IMG/VR virus record: IMGVR_UViG_3300020457_000032
Coordinates: 1-35,268 of that record
Length of the DNA stretch: 35,268 bases
Origin: a virus
Direction: 5' to 3' (one strand)
Part shown: one piece after another, positions 6,980 through 14,169 of the stretch
Layout: every line of letters starts with the position of its first letter
Numbering within the stretch: the first letter of the stretch is position 1
Position numbers and translations under genes: made by a program
Notes under the pieces: generated by a model
Seen by the model: the letters and a program-made list of their open reading frames with translations, nothing else
What the model was told of the DNA's origin: nothing
Database searches by the model: none

Positions 6980-9456
6980 GTTCCTAGTCCACGTCCTTTC
7001 TTATAGTTACTCTCTCCACCATACCTTGCCATAGTATCAACGTATCCTTGAGTGGATTTGAACCCTGCTTTCTTTGCCTTAGATGCAAGTGCTTTCTTAG
7101 AAGAAGCTGCCTTCGTGTACTTACCAGTACCTGCAGTAGACTTAGCACCCTTTACTTTCTTTGTTTGTTTACTACCACCTTGACCAGCAATAGCACCCTT
7201 ACCATGTTTCTTAGTAATGTCTGCTAGGACTGCTGCTAATGCTTTGTCCTTTACAGCACCACGACCACCCTTCTTAGAAGCTTTACCAGTCTTTGCACTC
7301 TTACCTGTTTTCTTAGCATACCTAGTTCTTTCAAATAAACTAAGTGCTTCTGTCGTTACCAAATCTAGAGCAGACCTCATCTTAGGTGCTGGTACTAGAT
7401 CAATTATCTCAGTCTTACTACCATCAATATTCTTTATAGTAAGATCTTCTTTTCTATAGGTAGGAACCTTTGCACCTTTGACACCTCTTCTTGCCTTGTG
7501 CTCTTCTCTGCGTTTATCAATAGTCTTACCCCTTTTATTTTCAGGGTCAAACATTGCTGGTTCTACAGTTTTAGGTCCAGAATGTCTCCAGTTTCTGATA
7601 GTTGCTTTACCATAATCAGAACGTCCTTGATCTACCTTTGCTTCAAACGTAGTTGGCAAAGAATCTTCTTTCTTACTTGTATTGCTCTTGTTATGAACAT
7701 ATGCTAAGTAAGTAGGAGATTTTTTCTTTACTGTTCCACCTGCTCTTTTAACTGACTTGTGTCCACCACCTCTATCAGAGTTTTCCCAGTCACCAGAGAC
7801 TCTTCTACCAGCATAGTCTTTTCTAGGTTTGTAACCTTTACCACCTAGTCTTTCATCAAGTTCTGTTTCTTCCTTCTTAACACCACGACGTGCTTCGTGC
7901 TCTGCAGTACGTGCTTTCATTGCATTTAAACCAGGAGCACCCTTCTGCCCCTTACCTTTCATCCACTTTTGAGTTCTTGCGACAACCTTTTCACCTGTTC
8001 CTTTGTGGTAATCAGGCTTACCTAAACCTTTACCATCTCCTTTCCAGATTCCGTATGCCGTCCCCTCATCAGTAGCGACGACATCAGAAGACTTTTTTAC
8101 AGAAGATACCTCCTCAGTCTTAACATTAGGATTGACTTCAATCTTATTCTTTACGTTAGTTTTTATATCAAGCTTTGGTCTTTTTACTGCTTCAGAAACA
8201 AAACCTATTTCATCTCTCCAAGATGAGTACTCATCAGTAAGAGCTTTCTTTGCTTTCTTAGCAAACTTAACAGTGCCTGATACCCCAGATGCAAATCCCT
8301 TAGCAAAATCCTTTACACGCTTTTCAGGGACTTTACCAGCAGCTCTCGCTTTGTTGTGAGCAGCTACACCCTTCTTAACATAACCCTTGACCTTACCAAG
8401 AAGACCTTGCTTAGTTGCCTTCTTAGCGGGTTGCTTTGCCTTTGCCTTCTTGGTTGCTACTGCAACCTTTTTCTTAGCAACTGCTTTCTTCTTACCAGCC
8501 TTTACAGCAGTAACATATGAAGGAGCACCTAACTTTGGCTTTTTCTTAGAAGACTTATACTCACCAGTTCCTGATGATTGTCTCTTTGCTTCCTTTGCCT
8601 TAGCAGCAGGGATTGTCTTAGTCTTTAAGTTTTCAAGATTTCTCTTAGTTGCACGTCTTGCTTTTCTTTCTTCATCTAACTGTTCAGGGAAATCAAGAAC
8701 GAAATCTGTGAATGTATCAATACCAATATCTTCAATGATTAGATCAATACCTTCTTCATTTATTCCTTCTGATATAAAATAATCAACAGCAGTCTCTATA
8801 AGAGTATCTTCCTTTGTCAATCCAGCACCAGCTTTATACAAAGGTTTTCCATCAACCTTACTCTTCTGACCTGACTGATAACCTTGCCATGCTTTAGTGT
8901 TACCTTTCTTGTCAGCATTACTTACTTCGTATGCTTCCTTTACTTTTTTCTTCTTATCTGCATGATACTTACGCATTGAAGGTAGTGGTGAATCCTTTGC
9001 ATCTCCACCTTTACTAATTCTTTTCTTCTCTAGACGAGCAATGATATCAGCAATACCTTCTTCATTTTGAAGATTCGCATGAGTTTTCTGCGGCTTCTTC
9101 TTCTCACCTTTACTTGATCCATATCTATCTTCATGATCCTGATCTCTTGGAATCCAATTAGGACGCTCATAAGATCCAGATCTCTTCATCCTTCTCTGAC
9201 GACCTGCTTCCCAACGAGCAACTTGTGCTGACAAACTATCCGCTTCCTTAACTTCTATCTCCTCATACTTATAGTGCTTTGCCTGTGCTTTCTTTTCTCT
9301 CTTACTAATCTTACCATCAGTATCAGATTTCTCATACCACTTACCATCACAATCATCGTCTTGCCAACGCTTCTGACGTTTAGCAGCTTTCTTTTTTGAT
9401 TCATCAATTATAGATTGACGAAGACTCTCGTAAGGAGACTCAAAAGGATTACCCAT
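6976..9456 (-). CDS. Giant lysine-rich protein (826 aa), probably packaged DNA-binding or ejected protein
   Basis: The N-terminus begins MGNPFESPYESLRQSI and carries acidic loops (DDDCDG and DTDGKISKRE, EF-hand-like in spacing). Around residues 295-400 lies a histone-H1-like stretch of Lys-Ala repeats (KKKAVAKKKVAVATKKAKAK, then KKATKQGLLGKVKGYVKK). The motif EHxARRGVK occurs twice (HEARRGVK, HKARRGVK), and the C-terminal 150 residues are again rich in Lys, Gly and Ala. A GATAAATA late-type octamer lies 28 bases upstream, and the coupled next gene is also basic. I see no catalytic motif. A nucleoid-like packaged protein, or one ejected into the host, best fits the composition, but no experiment is implied. 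Confidence 0.85.
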   Translation of the reverse strand: MGNPFESPYESLRQSIIDESKKKAAKRQKRWQDDDCDGKWYEKSDTDGKISKREKKAQAKHYKYEEIEVKEADSLSAQVARWEAGRQRRMKRSGSYERPNWIPRDQDHEDRYGSSKGEKKKPQKTHANLQNEEGIADIIARLEKKRISKGGDAKDSPLPSMRKYHADKKKKVKEAYEVSNADKKGNTKAWQGYQSGQKSKVDGKPLYKAGAGLTKEDTLIETAVDYFISEGINEEGIDLIIEDIGIDTFTDFVLDFPEQLDEERKARRATKRNLENLKTKTIPAAKAKEAKRQSSGTGEYKSSKKKPKLGAPSYVTAVKAGKKKAVAKKKVAVATKKAKAKQPAKKATKQGLLGKVKGYVKKGVAAHNKARAAGKVPEKRVKDFAKGFASGVSGTVKFAKKAKKALTDEYSSWRDEIGFVSEAVKRPKLDIKTNVKNKIEVNPNVKTEEVSSVKKSSDVVATDEGTAYGIWKGDGKGLGKPDYHKGTGEKVVARTQKWMKGKGQKGAPGLNAMKARTAEHEARRGVKKEETELDERLGGKGYKPRKDYAGRRVSGDWENSDRGGGHKSVKRAGGTVKKKSPTYLAYVHNKSNTSKKEDSLPTTFEAKVDQGRSDYGKATIRNWRHSGPKTVEPAMFDPENKRGKTIDKRREEHKARRGVKGAKVPTYRKEDLTIKNIDGSKTEIIDLVPAPKMRSALDLVTTEALSLFERTRYAKKTGKSAKTGKASKKGGRGAVKDKALAAVLADITKKHGKGAIAGQGGSKQTKKVKGAKSTAGTGKYTKAASSKKALASKAKKAGFKSTQGYVDTMARYGGESNYKKGRGLGT

Positions 9457-9483
9457 CTTACAAACACTAATTAGCCGTAAACT

Positions 9484-9491
9484 TATTTATC
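9484..9491 (-). promoter_or_regulatory. T4 late-promoter-like octamer GATAAATA
   Basis: GATAAATA lies 28 bases upstream of the 826-aa basic protein, at the 3' end of the preceding gene. The distance suits a late promoter followed by a short leader. Confidence 0.5.
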
Positions 9492-10386
9492 AAAAGTCCA
9501 ATGCTAGAAAGAACTTATCAACTTCTTTTGCCTGAGATACCCATGCTCTAAATATATCCTTATTTTCATCCATACAAATTAAATGGTTAGCACCTCGTCT
9601 GAATACTTGACCTGTCCTATTATTAGATTCAATAACAGAACCTACTTTAAATATATCACCTGCCAAATACTGCTCTCTTATACTTCTCTCATCAACAGGT
9701 ATTACATTCATCATCACGTAAGTATATAATGTACCGTTCTGTTGTAATGCTAACTCTGAGATTTCTTTTGCCCTTGATGATCTAACGACGATATTAATTG
9801 CATCAAACCCGTTCTCATTAAGTGATTGGAGGACATCGAAAATGGTTTCTGCATTTTTATCGTCGATGATTGACTCGCTAATCTCAGGATATGCATTTTT
9901 CAATTCCTCAATGTTACTATCCCTACTGGGAAATATGTAATAAAATTCACCACCTGATACTTCTTCTACTGTAGCAAGAATATTATCAGAGGTTTCTGGA
10001 CTATCAAATTTATCAAACGCAATAGTAAGAGGAGTATCTCTACTCATTTGATCCAAAGCAGCTTTGGTATCACCATTACTTGCTTGGGTTTCTTTAGCAT
10101 CTGGAAGAGTAGGTTCTATTGCCCTAGCCTTAGAAGCAAGTGAAGGACCAGCGTTCTTACCTGCAGATGTTACTGCTGATGTACTGCGATCAGAATCATG
10201 CTTTTCATCTTCTTCACCCCCACGGGCACCAAACATCTTTAGTTCACCCTTAACAGTCTTAGCTTTCAGACTGCCTTGGCGATCATACCAATCTCCGTGA
10301 CCGTCTCCTACCAAACCCAATCTCTTCGCTTGAGAGGATGCTTTGGTAACTCTTGCTTCTGTTATGAATGTTCGGAACTGCTTCAC
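9490..10386 (-). CDS. Cyanophage modular protein with replaced or divergent central domain
   Basis: The start codon is GTG, chosen because MKQFRTFITEARV is a typical opening of cyanophage virion-associated proteins. An N-terminal module of about 60 residues (LGLVGDGHGDWYDRQG, AKTVKGELKMFG) is followed by a low-complexity Ser/Ala/Asp linker to about residue 110. A central alpha/beta region (about 115-225) follows, and then a small C-terminal beta module with GQVFRRGANHLIC and FRAWV. In related cyanophage proteins I recall the same ends flanking a cytidylyltransferase with an HxGH motif. No HxGH is present here, although IAFDKFDSPETSDN occupies the place where that motif would begin. Function uncertain. 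Confidence 0.75.
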   Translation of the reverse strand: MKQFRTFITEARVTKASSQAKRLGLVGDGHGDWYDRQGSLKAKTVKGELKMFGARGGEEDEKHDSDRSTSAVTSAGKNAGPSLASKARAIEPTLPDAKETQASNGDTKAALDQMSRDTPLTIAFDKFDSPETSDNILATVEEVSGGEFYYIFPSRDSNIEELKNAYPEISESIIDDKNAETIFDVLQSLNENGFDAINIVVRSSRAKEISELALQQNGTLYTYVMMNVIPVDERSIREQYLAGDIFKVGSVIESNNRTGQVFRRGANHLICMDENKDIFRAWVSQAKEVDKFFLALDF

Positions 10387-10579
10387 GTATCTTTTTAAAG
10401 ATTTGATGTTTATTTTTCTCGATGAAAGCTAATCCAATAACTCTCATGTGTTTATATTTATCATCCTCAGTGATAGCATAGAAAAAGCACATAAAATCTT
10501 CAATCTCTTTCTTCATGATCTGTCTTCTTTTTGGTCTATCTTTATAGACTGTAATTAATTCATCAATAAAATCGTTCAT
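10283..10579 (-). CDS. Conserved hypothetical protein, long overlap with next gene
   Basis: This 98-aa protein begins MNDFIDELITVYKDRPKRRQ and is mostly helical, with Tyr, Phe and Lys. The first 64 or so residues look like a genuine small domain. The last 34 are read from DNA that also encodes the N-terminus of the next gene in another frame, and they become Arg-rich (GRRRSRR). The ATG overlaps the stop of the upstream 276-aa gene as ATGA, so translation is coupled. The 104-base overlap is unusual for this compact genome. Function unknown. Confidence 0.65.
   Translation of the reverse strand: MNDFIDELITVYKDRPKRRQIMKKEIEDFMCFFYAITEDDKYKHMRVIGLAFIEKNKHQIFKKIREAVPNIHNRSKSYQSILSSEEIGFGRRRSRRLV
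10455..10462 (-). promoter_or_regulatory. Possible GATAAATA late-type motif inside a gene
   Basis: GATAAATA occurs 69 bases upstream of the GTG of the modular protein, within the preceding gene. In AT-rich coding DNA this could be chance, so confidence is low. Confidence 0.25.
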
Positions 10580-11406
10580 GTTACTGGTTCTATTCTAAGG
10601 ACAGCTTCATTGATTGGTTGATTTTTTGTATCTGGATCAAGGTAACCCCTGTTCTTCAAACGAATGTCAACGAAAACTCTATCCATCATACCATTAATCA
10701 TAGCATCAGTGATAGGTGATACTTGTGGTGTACTATCTAGAATATGAGTTGCACACCTATCATTACTAACACCAAATACATTTCCACCAGTCAAAGACTC
10801 ACGTATAAACTCCCTTTTGAAAGCAATGTATAATCTGTCTGGTTGTGGTTGTTGTCTTGAACCTAATATACGTTGTAGATCTTGAAACTCACCCTGCTGT
10901 TTTCCTCTTTCTAATAAAGGTCTTATCTGTGTCTGTGGTAGTTTTCCCAAATCCATAGTATCTCCCATCCAATCTAATATCTCAGCAACCCTCATAACTT
11001 CTCCACCACCCATACCACCAGCAATAGCAATCTTTTGTAATACCATATTCATAACAGACACACTACCCTGAATACCAGCACTACCTAACTGCCAAGCATC
11101 ATCCCATTTCATAGAACATCTATACCTAGTTCCATTCTTTACAAATAAAACATCAGTCTTTGGTTCTGGATTTCTACCACCAAGTTGTTTAAATGACTTA
11201 TAAAACTGTTGGCTAGTTGGATTGGTTCGTTCAACATTCCATATATTATTCATAAATCTTTGAGCAGTATCAAAGACTTGCTGATCTGAAATTTTACTTC
11301 TATGTAATGATAACCTACTTTCTTCATCTAATGTAGGATCTTCAATCCTACTCAAAGCCTGTGCCATTACAGCATGTTCATATTGATTACCCCTAGAAAT
11401 TGCCAT
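10576..11406 (-). CDS. Late protein with possible PD-(D/E)XK nuclease-like motif
   Basis: This 276-aa protein has no clear full-length family that I recognise. In its middle it reads PEPKTDVLF, about ten residues, then RCSMKW, DDAWQLGSAG. The pattern P-K-T-D-V, beta strand, S-x-K, then Q-L-x-S is what PD-(D/E)XK restriction-type nucleases show around their metal site. The flanking regions are helical, with MGGGEVMRVAEILDW around residue 135. It has a strong ribosome site (GGAGG) and an AATAAATA motif just upstream, placing it among late genes. It could be a virion-packaged nuclease or simply a structural protein. Confidence 0.75.
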   Translation of the reverse strand: MAISRGNQYEHAVMAQALSRIEDPTLDEESRLSLHRSKISDQQVFDTAQRFMNNIWNVERTNPTSQQFYKSFKQLGGRNPEPKTDVLFVKNGTRYRCSMKWDDAWQLGSAGIQGSVSVMNMVLQKIAIAGGMGGGEVMRVAEILDWMGDTMDLGKLPQTQIRPLLERGKQQGEFQDLQRILGSRQQPQPDRLYIAFKREFIRESLTGGNVFGVSNDRCATHILDSTPQVSPITDAMINGMMDRVFVDIRLKNRGYLDPDTKNQPINEAVLRIEPVT

Positions 11407-11424
11407 AAAAACCTCCGCTTCAGA

Positions 11425-11432
11425 TATTTATT
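11425..11432 (-). promoter_or_regulatory. T4 late-promoter-like octamer AATAAATA
   Basis: AATAAATA, one base from TATAAATA, lies 19 bases upstream of the 276-aa late gene, ahead of its GGAGG ribosome site. Confidence 0.45.
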
Positions 11433-11433
11433 T

Positions 11434-12651
11434 TTATGCCATACCCTTCAATATATCACCAGTTTCTTTAGCTTCTTTAGAATCCTCTCTAAGATAAGTA
11501 TTACCATGTTCCTTTGGATCTGGTAAAGGTGTTGAATAAATCTCACCTTGAAGCTCTTTACCTACACCAAAGGTTTTCTTGATAACCATCTGCCAATCAT
11601 AAGTATCATCAAACCCATCACAGTTAGATTCAAAATTTATACCTGGTTTTGTTCTCCTTCTATTTGATGAAGGGGTTTTCAATTTATAATCACGATAATG
11701 AGCATCACCATTCTGTTCATATATCCATTGTTTAGCCGCCCATTTATATTCTCTTAGTTTATTCCAACTACTATTCTCATCTTGATTAGTTATAGACCAA
11801 CGATTGAAATTAGGTGTATCATAAAAATGGAAAGCATTACTATGGGGTGGTAGTGGAAAGATATAACCATACATCTTCTTACAACGAACAAGTATCTGCT
11901 GGTACTTGAACATAAAACTACATGCCCAATGCCATTGTTTTAAATTAACATCATCTTTATTCAAAACAAAATGAGTACTTTCATGAGTTGCAGCCTGTAC
12001 CCATTCAGGAATAGTTTCTCTATAACTCTTATTTCTTGTCTCCTCATCAAATAAAAATACTCTACCAGTTCCAAATATCTGATCTCCACACTCACCTGTA
12101 GCAAAAATGTTATGAGAATCTTTAGCAAAAGGTTCTAAACCTTTCCTCAACGTAACACCTGCTTCATGTTCTGACTCTTCATTTAGATTATGATCCTCAT
12201 GAAGCTTCAAGGTAACATTAGGATATTCACCTCTTAGTATATCATCATAGATCTTTGGTGCCTCAGTATATACTTGTGGATCACAATGAAGTGTCAAAGG
12301 TACTCCAGTTCTTTGTAAAGCAAAAAATACTACTGTACTATCAATTCCACCTGACCACATTATATGAATATTTCTATCACCAGCCTGATCTAAACAGAGT
12401 TGTGCAGAATCAGCACACACCTCATCGAAATTCATATTAGTATATGTGTCCTCAGGTACTGGAGATATAATTTCGTAATCTCTTTTAGTTGGTAACAAAC
12501 CAGCACGACATACACATCTGGTATTGAAATACCTATTCAATAAATTTTCTTCTGGCAAAAAATAAAAGTTTGCCTTTGGTCCCATAATGTACTTAGGACT
12601 AGACAAATATCTATTGGGCCATTCATATAAACTGTCGTTTCTGATCACCAT
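11434..12651 (-). CDS. Asparagine-synthase-like PP-loop ATP-pyrophosphatase
   Basis: A PP-loop ATP-binding motif is present (SGGIDSTVV, around residue 137), together with a second asparagine-synthetase-type motif, GECGDQIFG, comparable to the GGDE-(L/I)FGG signature. Such enzymes adenylate a carboxylate or similar group before amide or amidine transfer. No N-terminal glutaminase domain with Cys at position 2 is visible; the first 130 residues instead look like a separate domain. The frame opens upstream to 12768, but that passes through the terminator of the preceding gene, so the ATG at 12651 (405 aa) is the likely start. The substrate is unknown. Confidence 0.8.
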   Translation of the reverse strand: MVIRNDSLYEWPNRYLSSPKYIMGPKANFYFLPEENLLNRYFNTRCVCRAGLLPTKRDYEIISPVPEDTYTNMNFDEVCADSAQLCLDQAGDRNIHIMWSGGIDSTVVFFALQRTGVPLTLHCDPQVYTEAPKIYDDILRGEYPNVTLKLHEDHNLNEESEHEAGVTLRKGLEPFAKDSHNIFATGECGDQIFGTGRVFLFDEETRNKSYRETIPEWVQAATHESTHFVLNKDDVNLKQWHWACSFMFKYQQILVRCKKMYGYIFPLPPHSNAFHFYDTPNFNRWSITNQDENSSWNKLREYKWAAKQWIYEQNGDAHYRDYKLKTPSSNRRRTKPGINFESNCDGFDDTYDWQMVIKKTFGVGKELQGEIYSTPLPDPKEHGNTYLREDSKEAKETGDILKGMA

Positions 12652-12695
12652 GATGAGATCATAATAAGTTTGATGTTCCGTATAGTATATATCCA

Positions 12696-12724
12696 ATAAA
12701 AAAAGACGGGGTTTCCCCCGTCTT
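12696..12724 (-). terminator. Strong intrinsic terminator after TRAP-like gene
   Basis: A perfect 9-bp stem (AAGACGGGG pairing with CCCCGTCTT) closes a GAAA tetraloop and is followed on the minus strand by a T run. The GNRA-type loop and the U-tract are typical of efficient rho-independent terminators. It ends the transcript of the TRAP-like gene and separates it from the PP-loop gene. Confidence 0.9.
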
Positions 12725-12738
12725 CCTTTCCACATTCG

Positions 12739-12762
12739 ACCCTTATGGCATCCATAAAGGGT
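12739..12762 (-). other. Second hairpin upstream of the terminator
   Basis: ACCCTTTATGG pairs with CCATAAGGGT with one bulged T and a three-base loop. It lies between the TRAP-like stop codon and the terminator and lacks its own T tract. It may protect or help fold the 3' end of the mRNA. Confidence 0.6.
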
Positions 12763-12791
12763 GCACACCGAATCTTTATTTACTGATATGA

Positions 12792-13748
12792 CTAGGCATT
12801 TTTGATGCTGTCAACAAGTCCTTCAGAGAACTCATCAGCAAACTTATCATAGATGTATGCTGTTTTCTCTTGGAATCGAGATCTTTCTGCCTCGGACATA
12901 ATGTTAACTTCGATACCTTCATCCGCACATTGTGATTGTACTAGGTCGATATCTTCAACAGACCATACTCTTTCTGCCTTGGCAGCATCGAATGATGCAG
13001 CTTGAACTTTCTTTTGAAGCTCAGGATCAAGGTCTTTCCAGAAAGAATTAGATGTGAGAATGGTTGTTAAGAACAGACTGTGTTGAGTATCGTTGATAGT
13101 ATTCATAACCTCATTTTGCTTCAGTCCATAGAAGCGAGGATATGTGGACTCACCACCAACAATTTCTCCACTCTGTACACCTTCGTTGATTTGCTCTAGT
13201 TCGATAGGAACAGATACACCACCTACTGCTTCAATTGTTTCTTGAGCAATTGGTGACTTGTTACAACGTAGTTTAACACCAGCAAAGTCTTCAATCTTTT
13301 CTATCTTTACATTAGCAGGGATGTTTCTAAAACCACCTGAGTATGTAAATGCAAGACCTTTGACTCCACCTTTTTCTCCAAGTCTAGAATCTCCGAGTCC
13401 ATCAAGAAGTTGCTCTCCTATAGGACCTTCAAAAACCCGTGTAGCGTGATCGTGATCTTTAAAGAGGAACGGAAGATCTAAAGCCCACATATCTCTATTA
13501 TGCTTACGTCCTAGTGTAGACGTATACATTTGTGAAACTTCGATTTTACCTTCACTCATAAGACTAAGCAAATCGTGCTTAGTTACTGCCTCGCCATTGT
13601 TATACTTATCTGAATATTCTGAGAGTGTAAGAATTTCAAGATTAAGTTCACCAGGAGCAGTTTGCTCAATGGTTTCCTTGAAACGGTTTGCAGCTCTTAG
13701 AAACAGTTCAATAGGCTCGTGTGCCAAAACCCAACGTACTGTTTTCAT
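12792..13748 (-). CDS. TRAP-type (DctP-like) solute-binding protein without signal peptide
   Basis: This 318-aa protein follows the TRAP periplasmic binding protein pattern. There is an early Met-rich helical segment (MSEGKIEVSQMYTS), the segment FAGVKLRCNKS whose Arg aligns with the carboxylate-binding Arg of DctP/SiaP proteins, and the later segments EGVQSGEIVGGEST and TQHSLFLTTIL. It starts MKTVRWVLAHEPIE, directly with the first domain strand, so no signal peptide or lipoprotein box exists. No TRAP membrane subunits are nearby. It has an exact TATAAATA motif, an AAGGAGGA ribosome site and its own terminator, making a self-contained and probably strongly expressed late unit. Its cytoplasmic or virion role is unknown. 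Confidence 0.85.
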   Translation of the reverse strand: MKTVRWVLAHEPIELFLRAANRFKETIEQTAPGELNLEILTLSEYSDKYNNGEAVTKHDLLSLMSEGKIEVSQMYTSTLGRKHNRDMWALDLPFLFKDHDHATRVFEGPIGEQLLDGLGDSRLGEKGGVKGLAFTYSGGFRNIPANVKIEKIEDFAGVKLRCNKSPIAQETIEAVGGVSVPIELEQINEGVQSGEIVGGESTYPRFYGLKQNEVMNTINDTQHSLFLTTILTSNSFWKDLDPELQKKVQAASFDAAKAERVWSVEDIDLVQSQCADEGIEVNIMSEAERSRFQEKTAYIYDKFADEFSEGLVDSIKNA

Positions 13749-13755
13749 ATTCGGT

Positions 13756-13763
13756 TCCTCCTT
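13756..13763 (-). promoter_or_regulatory. Strong ribosome binding site of TRAP-like gene
   Basis: AAGGAGGA stands seven bases before the ATG at 13748. This is one of the two best ribosome sites in the window and fixes the start, which excludes a longer product with a signal peptide. Confidence 0.85.
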
Positions 13764-13793
13764 AATTTAATTTGATCAATACTTATACGGTAT

Positions 13794-13801
13794 TATTTAT
13801 A
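13794..13801 (-). promoter_or_regulatory. Exact T4 late promoter octamer TATAAATA
   Basis: TATAAATA matches the T4 late consensus at all eight bases. It overlaps the stop codon of the DUF2061 gene and lies 46 bases upstream of the TRAP-like start codon. Confidence 0.7.
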
Positions 13802-14051
13802 GAACTACGAAATCCTTATCAGTAGTAGTTCTCCTCTGCCAATCATTCCTGTTCCACAATCTTTCGTGGAGAATGTATAGAGTGGAGTTAATGACGAGAG
13901 CCATAAGTCCAATTGTAAGACCCTTCATAGGGTTTCCTGAAACGATCCAACCAATGAAAGAGTTGGTTACCATCATCCAGCTACGCCAAGTAACTGCTTT
14001 AGTGATTGTACGAGGAAAACGCTCGAACCACTTAGGATTTGAAAAAGACAT
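13797..14051 (-). CDS. DUF2061 family small membrane protein
   Basis: This 84-aa protein has the DUF2061 pattern: KAVTWRSWMMV, a first membrane helix, a short NPMKG turn, a second helix (GLTIGLMALVINSTLYIL) and then HERLWNRNDW. Two transmembrane segments are predicted. The family is found in many bacteria, but I know no biochemical function for it. It directly precedes the TRAP-like gene and may be a host-derived membrane gene. A GATAAATA motif lies 95 bases upstream. Confidence 0.8.
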   Translation of the reverse strand: MSFSNPKWFERFPRTITKAVTWRSWMMVTNSFIGWIVSGNPMKGLTIGLMALVINSTLYILHERLWNRNDWQRRTTTDKDFVVL

Positions 14052-14145
14052 TTTGTTTTAGTAAAGAACAGAACCAACGTCCATTGTTATAAAATTCAAG
14101 GTGTTGGAAATTGATAAAGTACCCACAACGTGCGGAATACTGACA

Positions 14146-14153
14146 TATTTATC
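14146..14153 (-). promoter_or_regulatory. Possible GATAAATA late-type motif
   Basis: GATAAATA in the 118-base gap before the DUF2061 gene. The leader to the start codon at 14051 is longer than for the other examples, so this is less certain. I see nothing else in the gap. Confidence 0.4.
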
Positions 14154-14169
14154 AAGACAATCTTTTGAG

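Noticed and set aside
8387-8782. 131-aa plus-strand frame with Phe and Ala runs
   Set aside because: It is the antisense of the lysine-rich stretch of the 826-aa protein, which naturally reads as a hydrophobic Phe/Leu-rich product.
12652-12768. N-terminal extension of the PP-loop protein
   Set aside because: It would be encoded across the perfect intrinsic terminator of the preceding gene and reads as a basic, non-domain-like sequence.
14052-14169. Possible tRNA or small RNA in the 118-base gap
   Set aside because: No cloverleaf-like pattern or promoter-terminator pair was seen; only the GATAAATA motif stands out.
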